A stretch of 64,000 bases of DNA from Rehmannia glutinosa (GCA_016081115.2 CM071930.1:44677335-44741334), one strand, 5' to 3'. Positions 19,850 to 32,882 are shown, counted from the stretch's first letter. Numbers and translations: made by a program. The notes: a model not told the origin generated them from the sequence alone.

Positions 19850-22800
19850 ATTTACAACAAAATACATGAAGGGGTTAGCAGCAAACTTCAACGTCTTTGC
19901 TGCTTCCTTCTTCTTTCTTCTTCATCAGCTCTCTTTTTCTCATCCTCTGGCCTCCTCCTCTTCTTTTCTTCTTCCTCTATCTTCTTCTTTTCATAGGCTC
20001 CTTTGGCAGCAGGGTCGTCCCTTTGCTTCCTCTCAAGCCATTCTCTTGTAGATCTTTCATTTTCTTCATCTTTCCTCTTCTTTGCTTCAGCAAACTTGCC
20101 TGCAACTTCTAGATTTGCAAGGTGATCATGTCCAACCCAGTATGTGATCCCTTTCTTCTGTGGATCAACATACGTTAAATCTTTTGGTCTTGGCCGTGGT
20201 TGAGAACCTCTTCCACCACCACCATGTCGTCCTCGTCCTGACTCAGCTCCTCTTCCTCTTGGCGATATCTTGTCTTTGGAGCCTTAGACTTTTCGAGTGA
20301 TGATTTGGAAGTCTCTTTGCTTTCTCGGTGATTGACATACTTCCAATCCCTTCTCCCAATATACATCCCACGCTTGAGGTAGAGTCATTACTTGAAAATA
20401 TCCTTCTTCTTCAAGAGTTTGAAACTTTTCTATAGATCTGGGCTCAGATCCAGCATCAGGCATTGGTTATGTCCTTTGGGGGCTTGATCGCAGCATAGTC
20501 CTTCCCGGCTGGAGGACCACCATATTACTTCAAAAGCTCTTCCACGCGAGCTGACTACTTCTCAACTACTTCATCGAATGCAGCTTCGATGGCCTTTTTT
20601 TTATCTTTCAAGGCCACCGCAGCTTTCTCAACATGTAGGTTCAAGGGTAGCTTGCTGAGAATTGAAGCTGTGACTTCACCTAGCTGTGGGGTTTCAACAT
20701 ACATCAATTTTAAATTCTTTGAACTTCCTTCCCCCTCAGCTGTGTCACTTCATTTCTTCACTTCTTGCTTCAATCCCTTAAGGGCCTCATCTTCCCCCTT
20801 TTTGGCATCAACACCAATGAAAGGGTTAGCCTAGGGAATAGTCCACTGAGGATGAAATCCAGTCGATTGTTTGTCGAGTCTTGCTTGGAGTCTGCTGTGG
20901 AGTAGTTTTGCAAAACTCGGAACGAGTAGACTTTGATTCAGCTGTCACTATTTTCATGTCCACCATCAGAAGACTGAACTTTTCATTCATATTGTTCTCC
21001 AGACTAGCGATCTCAGTCTTGTGAAAGTGTTGTAGCAGCTCCATATCTGACTTATGGGAAGTTTCCATCCTCACTATATATTCCTTCATCCTCTGCTAAT
21101 ACATAGAGGTGTCCGCACTCCAAACAAGGATTTTGGCAAAAAGGGGTTTGAAGTAACGGACCTACTCCGAATGCATGGCTGTCTATTGTGCAGCCCATTC
21201 CCTTATACGAACTATAATCCCTTTCAAATGGCTATGAGGGTAGCATCTCGATTGTCCAATCTCAAATCTGGAGAGGCCTGGTGGCGTTCCATCTTCTCAA
21301 TCTCTTCGCAGATCTTCTTGAAGGCTTCACGGAACTCAGCTGTAGGATTTGACTCAGTTGTCGGCCACTCTGCATCGAAATCAAAGTCCACTGGCACAAT
21401 CGTATCTGTAGGAACGATAGGCTCTTCCTGCACGGTATATTTCTTAAGATCTACAGCAGATTCATCCTCCATGTCGGGCAGTTTAGCGTTGAATGGGAAT
21501 ATGTCTTCAAATACATCATTACGAACAAATGGGATCTCTGTGTCTACTTCTTTAGGAGCCTTCCCTTGTTATTGATGCATAGAACCAGCTCTCTGTGCCT
21601 CGGCTGCGGCAGCGTCATCGGTAGATGTCACAGCTGTGAAAGCCTGTGACGGAGCTGTTGAAGTCGTTACTGAAGCAGATGTGGGAGCCTGTGCAGCTGA
21701 CTATTTTGCAGCTGGAGCATTTGTAGATGTTTGCTCAGCTGACTGAGCCTCAGCTTCTTCGGTCTCAGTGTGTTTTTCCATTTAAGTAACCTGGTCCTCA
21801 TCAGTATCATCAGCATCATCGGAGGATGATGAGACTGTTGGAGTTGGCTCATCATCAAAATTGAACCTCATTCGAGCCGTCTTATCACTGACTTGGCTCT
21901 GAGATTTGAGAACATTTTCAGCTTTATCCATCATTGGATTTTCATGTTGTGTGGACTCAGCTTCATCCTCGGATCCCAAAAATGATGTGTCTATGTTCTG
22001 TTGGGAGTCATGAAGGGCGCTGATCTCCTCTTCTGCATCAGCTCCTTCAATTTGAGGAATGTTTTGTTGTTCATCTGGACCCTTACCCAGGGAACTCTCA
22101 ACCTCCTTTGGGCCTTCTGTACCCCCAGCAGTCTCAACCGCTATATGGCCTTCAATAATCCCTTCGACAGTCTCAACTGTCTTGGGGTCTTCTACAATCC
22201 CTTCGACAGACGCAGTTGTCTTAGGGTCTTCGACTGTGGCATCCATCAAAGTCTCAACCCCTTGGATTGCACTTTCAGGACCCAAAGTCTCAACTCCCAA
22301 GGTCTCTCCATCCTTTGCCTTAGCTGTAGCAGCAGCTTCATCGGCCTTCAAAGTAGTTGACATTTCAGCTGAGACAGAATCAATTGTCCGAGCGTCGTTA
22401 ACTCACTCTGCTATTTGGTGATCTTCTCTCCTTTGCCTTAAAACTACAATGTTTGGTCTCCCACAGCATCCTCCGACCTTGTTGTGGTGGAGAGAGTTCC
22501 CCCCTCAGCTGGCGCACCAGATAAGTGAACGATGTTTGGGTCACTCTTCTCCTAAGACGCGGCTACTGTTCCCTCTGAGTGTACAGCTGCAAGGGAAGGT
22601 GTCTCAACACCTTCTTCAGGGGTAGGCTTGGCTTGGGGGCCCAAAGTCCCAGCTTCATTGCCAAGTTTCTGAGAGCCATCAGTTGAGTGTAGAGGGGACG
22701 TGGTTGCAGCAATGTCCGTTGCAATCAGCTGCGGCACTCCCAAAGGATCAGTCCTAGGAGAGACTTTGGAGGACTCTCTTGGACCCTCTAGAAGACTCAT

Positions 22801-24627
22801 CTCGTGCATGGCTCGTGATTCTTTGATAGCATGTTGCATCTCAGACTTCTCTAATGCAACAGCTGGATCCATGTCTTCATCACTGTCAGTAGACTCCTGG
22901 ATGTGCTCATAAGTCCCTGTCTGCTGACATATCTTGGATTTCTCCAAGGCTCTTGCTCACTCCTCAGCTTTCTCCTTCTCTTCCTCCTTGATAAGGCGGA
23001 GGGTTTCCATGCAGCTCTCTTCATCCAGAGCAGATTGGACAGATGCGTGTCCAAGGAACCTAAAAAGTTCCTCCTCCTCCTCAATGAATTCTGGGCGAGC
23101 AAACTAACGCCTAGAGTAATTCAACTTCCACGCCCTCCCTTCCCTTAATCTTCTCTGAATGTCTTGGTAGACTGGAGAATTACATTATGAGATCATCGTC
23201 ATCATCCTCTCCTGTCACTTGAATGGGGGCTAATTGGGCTTGCACCTTCTTGGACTCAGCAGCGTCTGTCTGAGGAGTTGAGACAACTTGTTCTTTCATG
23301 GGCTCAGTTGTCTCAGCTACTTCAGTCTCCACAGTTGTCTCTTGCTCAGTTGGGTCTTCGATTCTCTGCTGATTAGCATCAGCAGTCTTCTCAGGGGCAT
23401 CTACTATTTCGAGATCGCTGCTCTCTGAGCATGAGCTTCTCCCATTTGAGTACGGACTTTTTCTTCTTTCCGGCTCAGATTGGTTGAACAACCATCTCCG
23501 CTTAGTGGAAACCAGCGGAATCTCTAGTTCCACTCAAGTAGGATCTTCAATAGTGAAAGCTTGTGTTCCTTTCTTAGAAGCAGCTACCTTTCTGGACTTG
23601 GCAGTCCGCTTCTTCTTCACGATATGAGAAGGAATTTGGGGTTCCTCCTCTATCTCAGCTGCGGGGGCAGGTATCTCGGTTGCATGGGCATGGGCTTTGA
23701 TTTTGGATGCGGGGGCAGGTGCTTTCTTCGATTTGGATGCTGGGGCAGGGGCAGGCTTAGTTGATGCAGCTCTCTTCTTAGATTTCTGCTTTGGAGAGAG
23801 ATCTAGAGAGGTCTCAGATGTATCTTCAGTAGGGTCAGTTGATTCCCCCTCACTAGTATCCGCCTTTCTTGCATGAGCTTTCTTCTGGGCTCCGGAAAGG
23901 TTCGCCTTGAACATCTTTTTGTTAGCATGGAAGGGCTTTCCATGGCGCAATGCAATACTCCTCACCTCCATCATATGGCCAATGACAAGGACATATCCCA
24001 GTGAACAACCAAATGTCCCATCTTTCTTGTAGGACCAGTTCATCACATTCTGGCATATTCGGCTGAAGACGAACTCAGCCCAATTGACCTTCTTTTCTTG
24101 CATGATCGCAGCCATCATGATCAGCTTAGTCTTGGACAGCTGATTAAAGCTTCCAAACTTCATATCCATGCACTTGGACACGATGTCCATCAGTTTGTGG
24201 TAGTCATCCTTCAGATACTCCTTCTTGGTTGTATACACAGCCTTCGTAGCAAACTCTGGCTTTGCAACTTCCTTCCAAGCTGCAGCCAAGTTGACATCCT
24301 TCTCAGTGATGTCCTTCAATCCCTCAGCGGGCAAAAAGCAGTGCTCAGCAAGGTTTTTGCAGTGATTTTGATGACCTTGCTGTGGACCGATGAACGGATT
24401 TCATTGTCATGCACCTCTGCATTCATGTAAAACATGGCCACCTCTTCCAGGTAAGTATGCATGAACTGCATCGTCAGAAAGAACTTCAGGCAGGACTTTT
24501 CTAGCTTTTATGTTATCTTCTTCATAAGGGCACCATCAACGCCATGCTTGATCATACCAGCAAATTCCATAGACAATCCTGTGTGGATTTTCTCGGACAA
24601 CAACACAAAATCATGGTTTCCAGCCAT
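19850..24627 (-). pseudogene. E2 third ORF, broken
   Basis: About 4.8 kb, start ATG at 24627 (M-A-G-N-H-D-F-V, aligned with M-A-Q-K-H-D-F-V in E1). Pieces in order: 24627 to about 24355, 24334-23534 (266 codons, the globular part with KVNWAEFVFSRICQNV), 23533-23180, 22947-22552, 22363-21782 (193 codons, acidic, with the 13-residue repeat), 21472-21224, 21089-20826, 20366-20175 and a charged tail. The layout matches E1 piece by piece, including an acidic DDDDLIM end at the same place as ENDDDD in E1. Product unknown. Confidence 0.72.
22162..22240 (-). repeat. 39-base tandem repeat in the E2 third ORF
   Basis: Imperfect units start at 22162 and 22201 (CTTCGACAGTCTC and CTTCGACAGACGC), encoding a 13-residue repeat with VEDPKT at its core. 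A further degenerate unit may precede them at about 22120-22160. Same spacing as in E1. Confidence 0.78.
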
Positions 24628-25178
24628 TTTCAGAAGATTTTACCGATTAGAAATGCGAAAAACAAAGTTGAATAACTAGGGTTTCGAACTTAGTTGCAGA
24701 GAGAATGAACTTTCTTTGCTGAAGATGAATAAGTTTGCGTGAGGGGAGAGAAAGTGAAATTTCATATATAAGGGACGTGAGAGGACAGTTTTTGGAATTT
24801 GAAAACGTTGCAACGGTCAGGATTAAGTCTTCAAAACCGCATTAAATTCCCCACATTAAATGCAGCAACATTTATATCCAATCATATGGTTTACTATGCA
24901 GCTTTTATGCTGACAATCATTATTACGCTGACGTCATCCTTAAAAAACATTCCGCTTAATTAAAACGACTACGTTTTTGTCATTTAGCTCATAAATGATT
25001 CAGCTTATATCCAAAGTGACTCAACTCTGCTTCTCTCTACTCATGATGCAACTCAGCTGTCAGCTAACTCGATACAGCTAACTTCCCAACTGGGCTGTTT
25101 CACTTGGCTGAATTGTGAAACTTGCTTATTTTCAGTTTTCTCATCTTCTTTCTATGTTGATTGAGTCTTCTGAGTAAT
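24628..25178 (-). promoter_or_regulatory. Candidate internal promoter before the third ORF (E2)
   Basis: 551-base spacer between the pol stop and the third-ORF ATG. TGACGTCA lies at 24929-24936, the conserved ATTGGATATAAATGTTG block near 24867-24885, the TATA box (CTTATATATG) at 24763-24772 about 138 bases before the ATG, and a leader containing TTTCTCTCC and AAACCCTAG near 24675. Order and spacing follow E1. Confidence 0.6.
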
Positions 25179-27901
25179 CTAACTCAGCTCAATTATCCCT
25201 AACTCATTCTTGAGTTCTTCAAACCTTGATTCACATAATGCCTTTGTGAATATGTCAGCTAATTGCTTATCTGTTGAGATGTATTCCAAGGTGATGTCTT
25301 TCTTTTCAACATGATCTCTTATAAAATGATATCTGACATCAATGTGCTTTGTTCTTGAGTGAAATACTGGATTTTGAGTGATTGCAATAGCACTAGTGTT
25401 ATCACACATAATTGGAATTTCTTTTTCTTTAATATCATAATCTCTCAGTTGCTGTCTCATCCATAAGACTTGGGCACAATAGCTGCCCGCAGCTATGTAC
25501 TCTTTTTCAGCTGTGGATGTAACTATTCCGTTCTGTTTCTTGTTGAACCAAGACACCAATCTATTTCCAAGCATTTCACATGTACATGAAGTACTTTTCC
25601 TGTAAACTCTATATCCAACATAGTCTGAGTCTGAGTATCATACCAGTTTGAATCCTACTTCCTTTGGATACCATAAGCTGACTTCCTGGCATCCCTTCAA
25701 ATAGCTTAGGATTTTCTTAGTTGCAGTCATGTGGCTCTCTTTTGGTGCAGATTGAAATCTTGCGCATACACCTACTGCAAAGGTGATATATGGCCTGTTG
25801 GCTGTTAGATACAGCAATGATCTAATGAGAGCTCTATATCTGGTTTGATCAACAGCTTTGCTATCTGCATCCATGTCCATCTTGACTGATGTGTTCATAT
25901 GAATCTTCACAGAAGACTTCTCTTCCATACCAAATTTCTTCATTAAATCTCTGGTATACTTGGTTTGGCTTATGAAGGTTCCATCCTTCAATTGCTTGAC
26001 TTGAAGTCCTAGGAAGAAAGTCAGCTCTCTCATCATGCTCATCTCAAATTTGCCTTCATATGGTTTGAGAACGTATCACACAACTCTTTATTTATGGAAC
26101 CAAAAATGATGTCATCCACATATATTTGAACAAGCAGTATACTCTCTCCATCTTGAATCCTGAAGAGTGTTCTATCAACCTTGCATTTGGTGAATCCATT
26201 GTCAGTTAGAAATTGAGACAATGTATCATACCATGCTCTTGGTACTTGTTTCAATCCATATAATGCTTTCTTGAGCTTGTAGAACTTATCTCCAATAATT
26301 TTCTCCTCAAAACCTGGAGGTTGTTCAACATAGACTTCTTCCTCTAACAGCCCATTTAGAAATGCACTCTTCACATCCATTTGATATACAGTGAAGTTCT
26401 TATGTGCATCATAAGCAAGAAACATCCTTATTACTTCCAATTAATCTTGCAACATGAGCAAAGGTTTAATCAAAATCTATACCCACTTCTTGGCAATTCC
26501 CTTTGGCTACCAATCTTTCATTGTTTCTTACAACAGATCCTTCCTCATTCATCTTATTTTTGAAAACCTACTTAGTACCAATAACATTTTGGTGGGTTGG
26601 CCTTTGAACTAATTCCCATTCTTTGTTCCATTTAAACTGATTCAGCTCTTCTTGCATAGCCTGAATCCAATGTGTGTCTTCAAATGCTTGAGACACATCT
26701 TTAGGCTCTATTTGGGAAATAAAACAAGTGAACATTACTTCATGTTGTGCTCTGGTTCTGGTTCTTACGCCTTCTGTAACATCTCCAATGACTAATTCTG
26801 GTGGATGGTCTCTCAGCCATCTCACATCAGGTTGGAGTAAGTCTGCTGGATTCAGCCATCTCGCAGCTAAGTTGTCTTGAACAACTCTTTCATCTTCATT
26901 CAGCTGTAGACCTTCCAGTTGTCTTTGAGATTCAGTTATCTCATCTTCATCAGGGGTGAGTGCTCTTACTTCAGCTTCAACATAAGGACTCTTCTGCATA
27001 GTTGGCTGATTCAGCTTATCAGCTAACTCATCAATGTCTTCTCCATTCACATTAGGTTCATCAAAAAACCACATGGATAGACTCTTATGTAACCATAGTC
27101 CTCCTGTTCAGCTCTCTATATGCTTTACTCTCAGTTGAGTATCCCAAAAAGATACATTCATCAGCTTTAGCATCAAAACCCTTCAAATTATCTTTGCCAT
27201 TGTTATGGATGAAGCATTTACATCCAAATATCCTGAAATATCCAACGTTTGGCTTTCTCCCTGTCCAAATATCATGCATCTATTTTGAGTGTAGCATATT
27301 GTATTTATGGCTTTAGCCCAAAATCTCTTAGGCAATCCAGCTTCAGCTAACATAGTCCTTGCAACTTCCTTGAGAGTTTTGTTCCTTCTTCAGCTACTCC
27401 ATTCTGCTGTGGAGTCCTTGCTGCTGATAATTCATGAGCAATACCATTTTCAACACAATACTGAGTTATTATCCCATTGACAAACTCAGTTCCTCTATGA
27501 GATGTTATCTTTATAATGGTTTGACTATTCTCATTTTGAACTCTTTTCATCAACTGAGGTAACTTCTGCAAAGTTTCCTTCTTTTTCACATGAATATTGT
27601 CCATGTATATCTTGAATAATCATCCACCACTACTAAGGTGTATTTCTTTCCACTGAAGCTAACTGGCTCAACTGGACCAAATAAATTCACTGATGCCACC
27701 ACTATTAAGATTGTCCATGTATTTCTTGATGGATCATGTGCCTTTTTTCTCCCCTGGAGCTTCATTTCCTCCAAATATAAATTTAGCACCTCTAATTTCC
27801 TTGAATCTTGACAGATTTTTCTTATTTCTTGTCATATGTCTGGAACAGCCACTATCCATATACCAAGTTCCTTGGCACTCAGTTGTTCCTTGAACCTGCA
27901 A
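25179..27901 (-). pseudogene. pol: E2 pol with integrase N-terminal deletion
   Basis: The protease DSG is at 27848-27856, then an abrupt join near 27690-27725. About 450 bases present in E1 (rest of the protease spacer and the HHCC zinc-binding part of integrase, including CDACQMGKQ) are gone. The integrase core follows (GTEFVNG near 27490, SAARTPQQNGVAEE near 27400). A second deletion at about 27273 removes the stretch before CMI. RT has YVDD at 26111-26122, and the RNase H end (131 open codons, 25574-25179) is well kept. Without the zinc domain the integrase cannot be functional. Confidence 0.88.
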
Positions 27902-30242
27902 TCAAGGAAATCAGTTTTCAGGTACCCATACTTGTTTGGGTCCTAGGGGGTTAGTGCTACAAGATGTTCCAACCAACCTATAGCCAAATGGTCTGACTAT
28001 AAGAGGTTGTCATCTATCAATGCCATAATCATAATGCACATTAGCAAATTGCTTGGGAGTTCTAGGATCACACAGTTGTCTCATTTGTCTGTATGCCTGT
28101 GTTTGTGTTTTAACAATTGCTTTCTTGGGGTAGTAGTGGTATTTCTGAGTGTAGTGCTTGGGTGCATATGTGTGCTGATAATAGCTCTTTTGCCTTTGGA
28201 ATGACCTTTGCTGAGGTTTAGGTCTTTGCCATTTTGGCTTATATTCCATAGGTCTTTGCTGATGTTTCACATTATTCCAATCAGCATAGTTTGGATAGTT
28301 TCTACCATTCCCATCATATGTATTTCTCTGATGAAATTTCTAGGGTTTTTGGTAGCTCTGTTTGCTTTTTACAGAGTATTTCCTGTTTGGAGTTTGCTGA
28401 GGAATACAGCTGAATTTCTTCTCAGTTGTCCTTTCAGCATACTCAACTGGCTTCTTTCCTTTCCCTTTATAACCAATGCCAGTTTGATTGTGATTGTGCT
28501 TAGGAGTGAATGTGGGTGCAACATTTGGTGTTTTGGGTTTTTGGAATGCTTCATTACTTGAAGATCCCTTTTCCAAATCACTCTTGGAGTCTGGCTATGC
28601 ACAAAGGAATTAAATCTTATGCGTGTCTTGTCTCCACATTCTTTTTGACTCATTATAAGTTCATCCAATGATTTGGATGCTTTTGTAAATGAGGCAATCA
28701 CATTTTAAAGATCTTTTTCCCTCTTTTCTGCAGCAGTTAACTCTGCTATGATCTTGGCATTTTCAGCCTTCAGCTTAGTATTCTCATCTAATATGTGACT
28801 CAGAGTACTCAACTCTTTTGTCAGCTGTGAGTTTTGGCTTTTAAGATGGCTGTTTTCCTCATTTAAGATTGTGTGTGAGGACTTTATGTGTTCAAAATCT
28901 TTCATCATTTTGCTTAATGAATCATAATGATCTGTGGGTGATAAAGTGTGTGTATCACAGTCACTATCACTTGAATCAGAATGAGATGAGTTAGAGTGTA
29001 CCTCATCTTCTTGATCTTGTTCTTTGGCCATAAGGCAGATCATAGCCTCTTCCTCAGAATCACTTGAGTAGTCTGCTTCACTATTGTCTGAGTTTGCTGC
29101 CTCTTTGCACTTGGCTGGCTCAGCAGTCTAAGCGGCCATCATCGCTTTCTTCTTTTCTTGTTTTCTTTCCCTGAAGACTTTTCTTTCTTCCTCATTCATA
29201 TACTTGTTGACTGGTTGATAGGAACAGTCAACTGCAAAATGTCCTGGTTGTCTGCAATTCCAACACAGGTTCTCAGCTCTTTGATCAGCTCTGTCTGTTC
29301 TTTGATTATCAGCTCTCTGATAATCAGCTCTTTGATGCTCAGCTCTCTTGGGTGGCCTGTCTTCCCTTGCCTTGGAAGGTGCTGAATGTCTTTTGGAGGT
29401 TTCACCATTATTCCTTTTATAGTTCTTATTAGAGAACTTGTTGAATCTCTTAACCATCAGGGCAATCTCCTCCTGGTCTATGGCTTCTTTTGGCTCAGCT
29501 CTTTTCCCTTCACTGGCCAACAATGCAGCTGTCTTGGGTACAGTTGTTTCCTCCTGCTCTTTTCTTCTCAGCTCAAACTCATAAGCTTTGAGGTCTGAGA
29601 ATAACTCATGGTTAGATATTCTTGAGAGGTACATTGAATGTCTTAGGGCTATGACCTTCATTTCCCATTCAGCTGGGAGTGCTCTTAAAATATTAATACA
29701 TATTTCTTTCTATGTATATTCTTGCCCTATAGCTGAAACCTCATTTGTAATCTCAGTAAATCTGGCATCCAGTTGATCCAGAGTTTCACCTGCAAGCATT
29801 TTAAAATTTTCAAATTTTTAATAGCAACAGTTAATTTAGTTTCCTTAATTTGTTCTGATCCTTCACAAATTAAGGTAAGCTTATCCCAAATTTCTTTTGC
29901 AGATTTGCAAGATTTGACTTTGTTGAACATGGATTTGTCCAACGTTTTGTAAAGGATATCCTTGGCCACATTGTCCAGGTTATATCTCTTTCTATCCTCA
30001 TTTGTCCATTCAGTCCTTGGTTTTTCAACCATGGTTGGTCTTGCTTCAGCAGCAGCTTCTTCTCCTTCAGCTACAATTGCTCTTCGTACAGCTATGTTGA
30101 CTTTGAGTATTTACAGTGGCCCATCCTCTATCACAAGCCACATTTCATCATGTAATGCAGATAGATGAGCCTGCATAAAATATTTCCAGTCATCAAATTC
30201 CTCTACTGTGAACATAGGAATGTGAGTTAGATTTGCTTCCAT
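27902..30242 (-). pseudogene. gag: E2 gag
   Basis: Start ATG at 30242 (M-E-A), 111 bases from the PBS. The UBN2-type gag segment is 30032-29727, broken near 29815. The zinc knuckle CWNCRQPGHFAVDC is at 29224-29265 in the open piece 29661-29128. An acidic Ser/Asp run (SSHSDSSDSDCDTH) and coiled-coil-like region follow in 29043-28705. The frame ends with two in-frame TGA codons, 27911-27913 and 27902-27904, directly before the protease. Several frameshifts elsewhere. Confidence 0.87.
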
Positions 30243-30353
30243 GATAATAACGTTGCTTAAGAGATGAAAGACTTTGAAAACACAAGTGTTAAATTTTTTG
30301 AAAAGATAGAGATCTAGTTCAGTAACCAGTGCGGAAGGCTCAATGAACCAACC

Positions 30354-30365
30354 GCTCTGATACCA
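30354..30365 (-). other. E2 primer-binding site
   Basis: TGGTATCAGAGC on the minus strand, two bases inside the 5' LTR at 30368. Complement of the initiator Met-tRNA 3' end. Confidence 0.93.
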
Positions 30366-30367
30366 CT

Positions 30368-31294
30368 TGTAGGCCCCAAGGGGTGTGGTGTAAGGTTTAG
30401 AAGGGGGGTTGAATAAACCTTACCAAATTTTCGATTTAGTCCTTTTAAAGAGTTCAACAGAGTTGACTCAAATCAGTTGTTTCTTTGGGGGACAACTAAG
30501 TTGGCTATTCCGCTAAGTTACCCACTCAACAGACTCGATAGAGCTATTGATAGTATAACTCGGCTGCTTAATCCAAATGTTTAACTTGACTGATTTGGTT
30601 TTTAACAGTGGAAGTCTTAACACCCTTTGATAGTTTTAAAGCTTGTTTTTAACACTTGATTTTAGCACTTAGTTATTTATCAGTTGAATAGGAAATATAT
30701 ACTAACAATCAGATATAAGTAAATATTCAGGAATGTAAATTGCTAAAAGTAAATTGACACAAGTATTTTATAGTGGTTCGAAGATGGGGTATTTCTTCTA
30801 ATCCTCTCTTCTCCAACTCCTGGAGGAATCCACTATGTAACAGACCAGTTTACAAAGCGGTTATCAGTCTGGAGACAGCCTTGATCACACAGTTGGCTTC
30901 TCTTGCGACTCAGCTTCTTCACAGGGCAGTTGCCTTGCTACTTCAGCTCACTTCTCAAGTTCTTGGATTTGATCACGAAGCCCTCCAACAAACTTGATAC
31001 TTGGTTCGACCTTGAACCTTTCTATAATCCTTCAACTTGGAAAGTAGACCCCTTTTGTTTTCATCAAAAGTTTCCTCTTCAACTGGTTGAAGTTATCTCT
31101 CATTCACAACTTGTGTTGGATCGAGTTTCTTCTTGTTTAAGGCTTGAGGAATTGCTTAAATTGCTTTGATAATTTTTTAGGTTAGTTTCTTGAATAATGC
31201 TTGCTCTTTCTAGGTTCAGGTAACCTTTTCTCAATAGCTTACTCAGCCTTTTATAGTGCACATTTGAAATTTGCTCGTTGAAGAGATAGGCTAG
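30368..31294 (-). repeat. E2 5' LTR, left part
   Basis: Starts TGTAGGCCCC directly after PBS and spacer and runs to the E3 insertion site GCTAG (31290-31294). The rest is 44764-45374, ending TTTCCTAACA. Joined length is about 1538 bases, close to the 1532-base solo LTR at 1124. The minus-strand TATA word CTATAAAAGG lies at about 31249-31258. Confidence 0.93.
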
Positions 31295-32868
31295 TGTTGG
31301 GAAATTATTTTGTAGATTTTGATGAATGCCATGTAAAACTTAGAATAGGAAGTTGGCACCCCATTTTTGTTGTAAATTGCATTGTAATAGATAGGGCTGG
31401 TCGATCTGAGTTAAGTCAGCTATGCCTGAACATGCAAGAAGACAACTAGAGACTAGAAGGAAGACTCCGTTGTGAGGCAGCTGAGTGTGGCAAGGAAGAA
31501 GAGATAGGAACTCGAGCTGAAGGTGCAGCTGAGATGCAGCTGAGTGAAGTATCAGTCAAGTCAACTCAAGATAGCCAAGTCTTAAGTTGAAGTGACGGAA
31601 GAGTCATCCAATGATTGGAAGTCGACTCAAGTCACCTGGGGAAGGCAAGGAAATGTAGTCAAGTCGAGATAACTGAAAGAGATCCGTTGCACAGAAATCA
31701 AGAGAATTACTTAAACAAGTAATACTTCCATACTACCTTTCTTAAAGTACGCAGTCCCAGAAGTGTGCAAAAGGAATAAACCAATGGGAAGATCGCACTG
31801 TGTGTCGATCTCTCGAAAAGTCAAGGATCATTTATACGAGAAAATGTCAATTCCAAGAACTGCAACAAGACAAGTCAACGACCACAAGTGACTTTCAAAA
31901 ATAAGCATATCTCTTCAACGGGCAGATTTTTGAAAGATCACTATAAAAGGCTGAGAAATCACTCTGAGATAAGGTTACCGACCTGAACCACGAACATTCA
32001 AGCTAACATTTGAACTATAACCAAAAATCACTCTCAAGTCATTCAAGTTTAATCCTCAAGCCTACATTACGAAGGAAATCAATCCAACACTCACCTGTGA
32101 AGGAAAGACGACTTCAATCAGTTGAAGAGGAAACATTTCAAGAATCAAGGGGTCTACATTCCACGGAGGATTGTAGGAAGGTTCAAGGTCGAACCAGTTT
32201 TAAGTTATTTGGAGGGCTTCATGATCAAATCCAAGGAACTTGAGCAAGTGGGTTGTAGTAGCAAGGCAGCTGCCCTGTGAAGAAGCTGAGTCGTACGAGA
32301 AGCCAGCTGTGTGATCAAGGCATCTCCAGACTGAGTCACAAAGGATCAAGTCAGTTGTGTGATCAAGACTTGTATCTCGGGATGTTAACCACTCTGTATA
32401 TTGATCAATACTTAGTGGATTCCTCCAGGAGTTGGAGAAGAGAGGATTAGAAGAATTACCCCATCTTCGAACCTCTATAAAAACTTATTGTGTCATTTAC
32501 ATTTTAGCACTTTAATTTCTGCATATTACATTTATATTTGCTGATAAACTTGCTATCCAATTGATAATCAACTAAGTGCTAAAACCAAGTATTAAAACAA
32601 ACTTAACCAATTTCAAGGGTGTTAAGTCTTCCGCTGAAAACATATCATAGTCGAGTTAAGTTTTAGACTAAGCAGCTGAGTTATTCTATCAACAGCTCAG
32701 TCGAGTCTGTTGAGTGGCTAACTCTGCTGGTTAAATAACTTAGATGTCCATCAAGGACTTAGTTGTGAATAATTAACTCTGAATATTTAAAAGGACTAAA
32801 TCGAAAAGTTGGTAAGGTTTATTCAACCCCCCTTCTAAACCTTACACTCACACCCCTTGGGACCTACA
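31295..32868 (+). repeat. E3 5' LTR
   Basis: 1574 bases. TATA box CTATAAAAGG at 31941-31950 suggests transcription starts about 30 bases later. A second AT-rich CTATAAAAAC lies at 32474-32483. Many GTCAA/GTCAG words in the first 400 bases are the complement of the TTGAC cluster in the minus-strand LTRs. Confidence 0.95.
31941..31950 (+). promoter_or_regulatory. LTR TATA box
   Basis: CTATAAAAGG matches the plant TATA consensus and is conserved in most A LTRs (for example 2002-2011 and about 31249-31258 on the minus strand, and near 43828 in the E3 3' LTR). It would drive the genomic transcript. Confidence 0.75.
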
Positions 32869-32870
32869 AG

Positions 32871-32882
32871 TGGTATCAGAGC
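32871..32882 (+). other. E3 primer-binding site
   Basis: TGGTATCAGAGC, two bases after the LTR end at 32868. Complement of the initiator Met-tRNA 3' end. Confidence 0.95.

Noticed and set aside
22001..22421. Two overlapping + strand frames of about 120 codons
   Set aside because: Shadows of the acidic, repeat-bearing part of the E2 third ORF.
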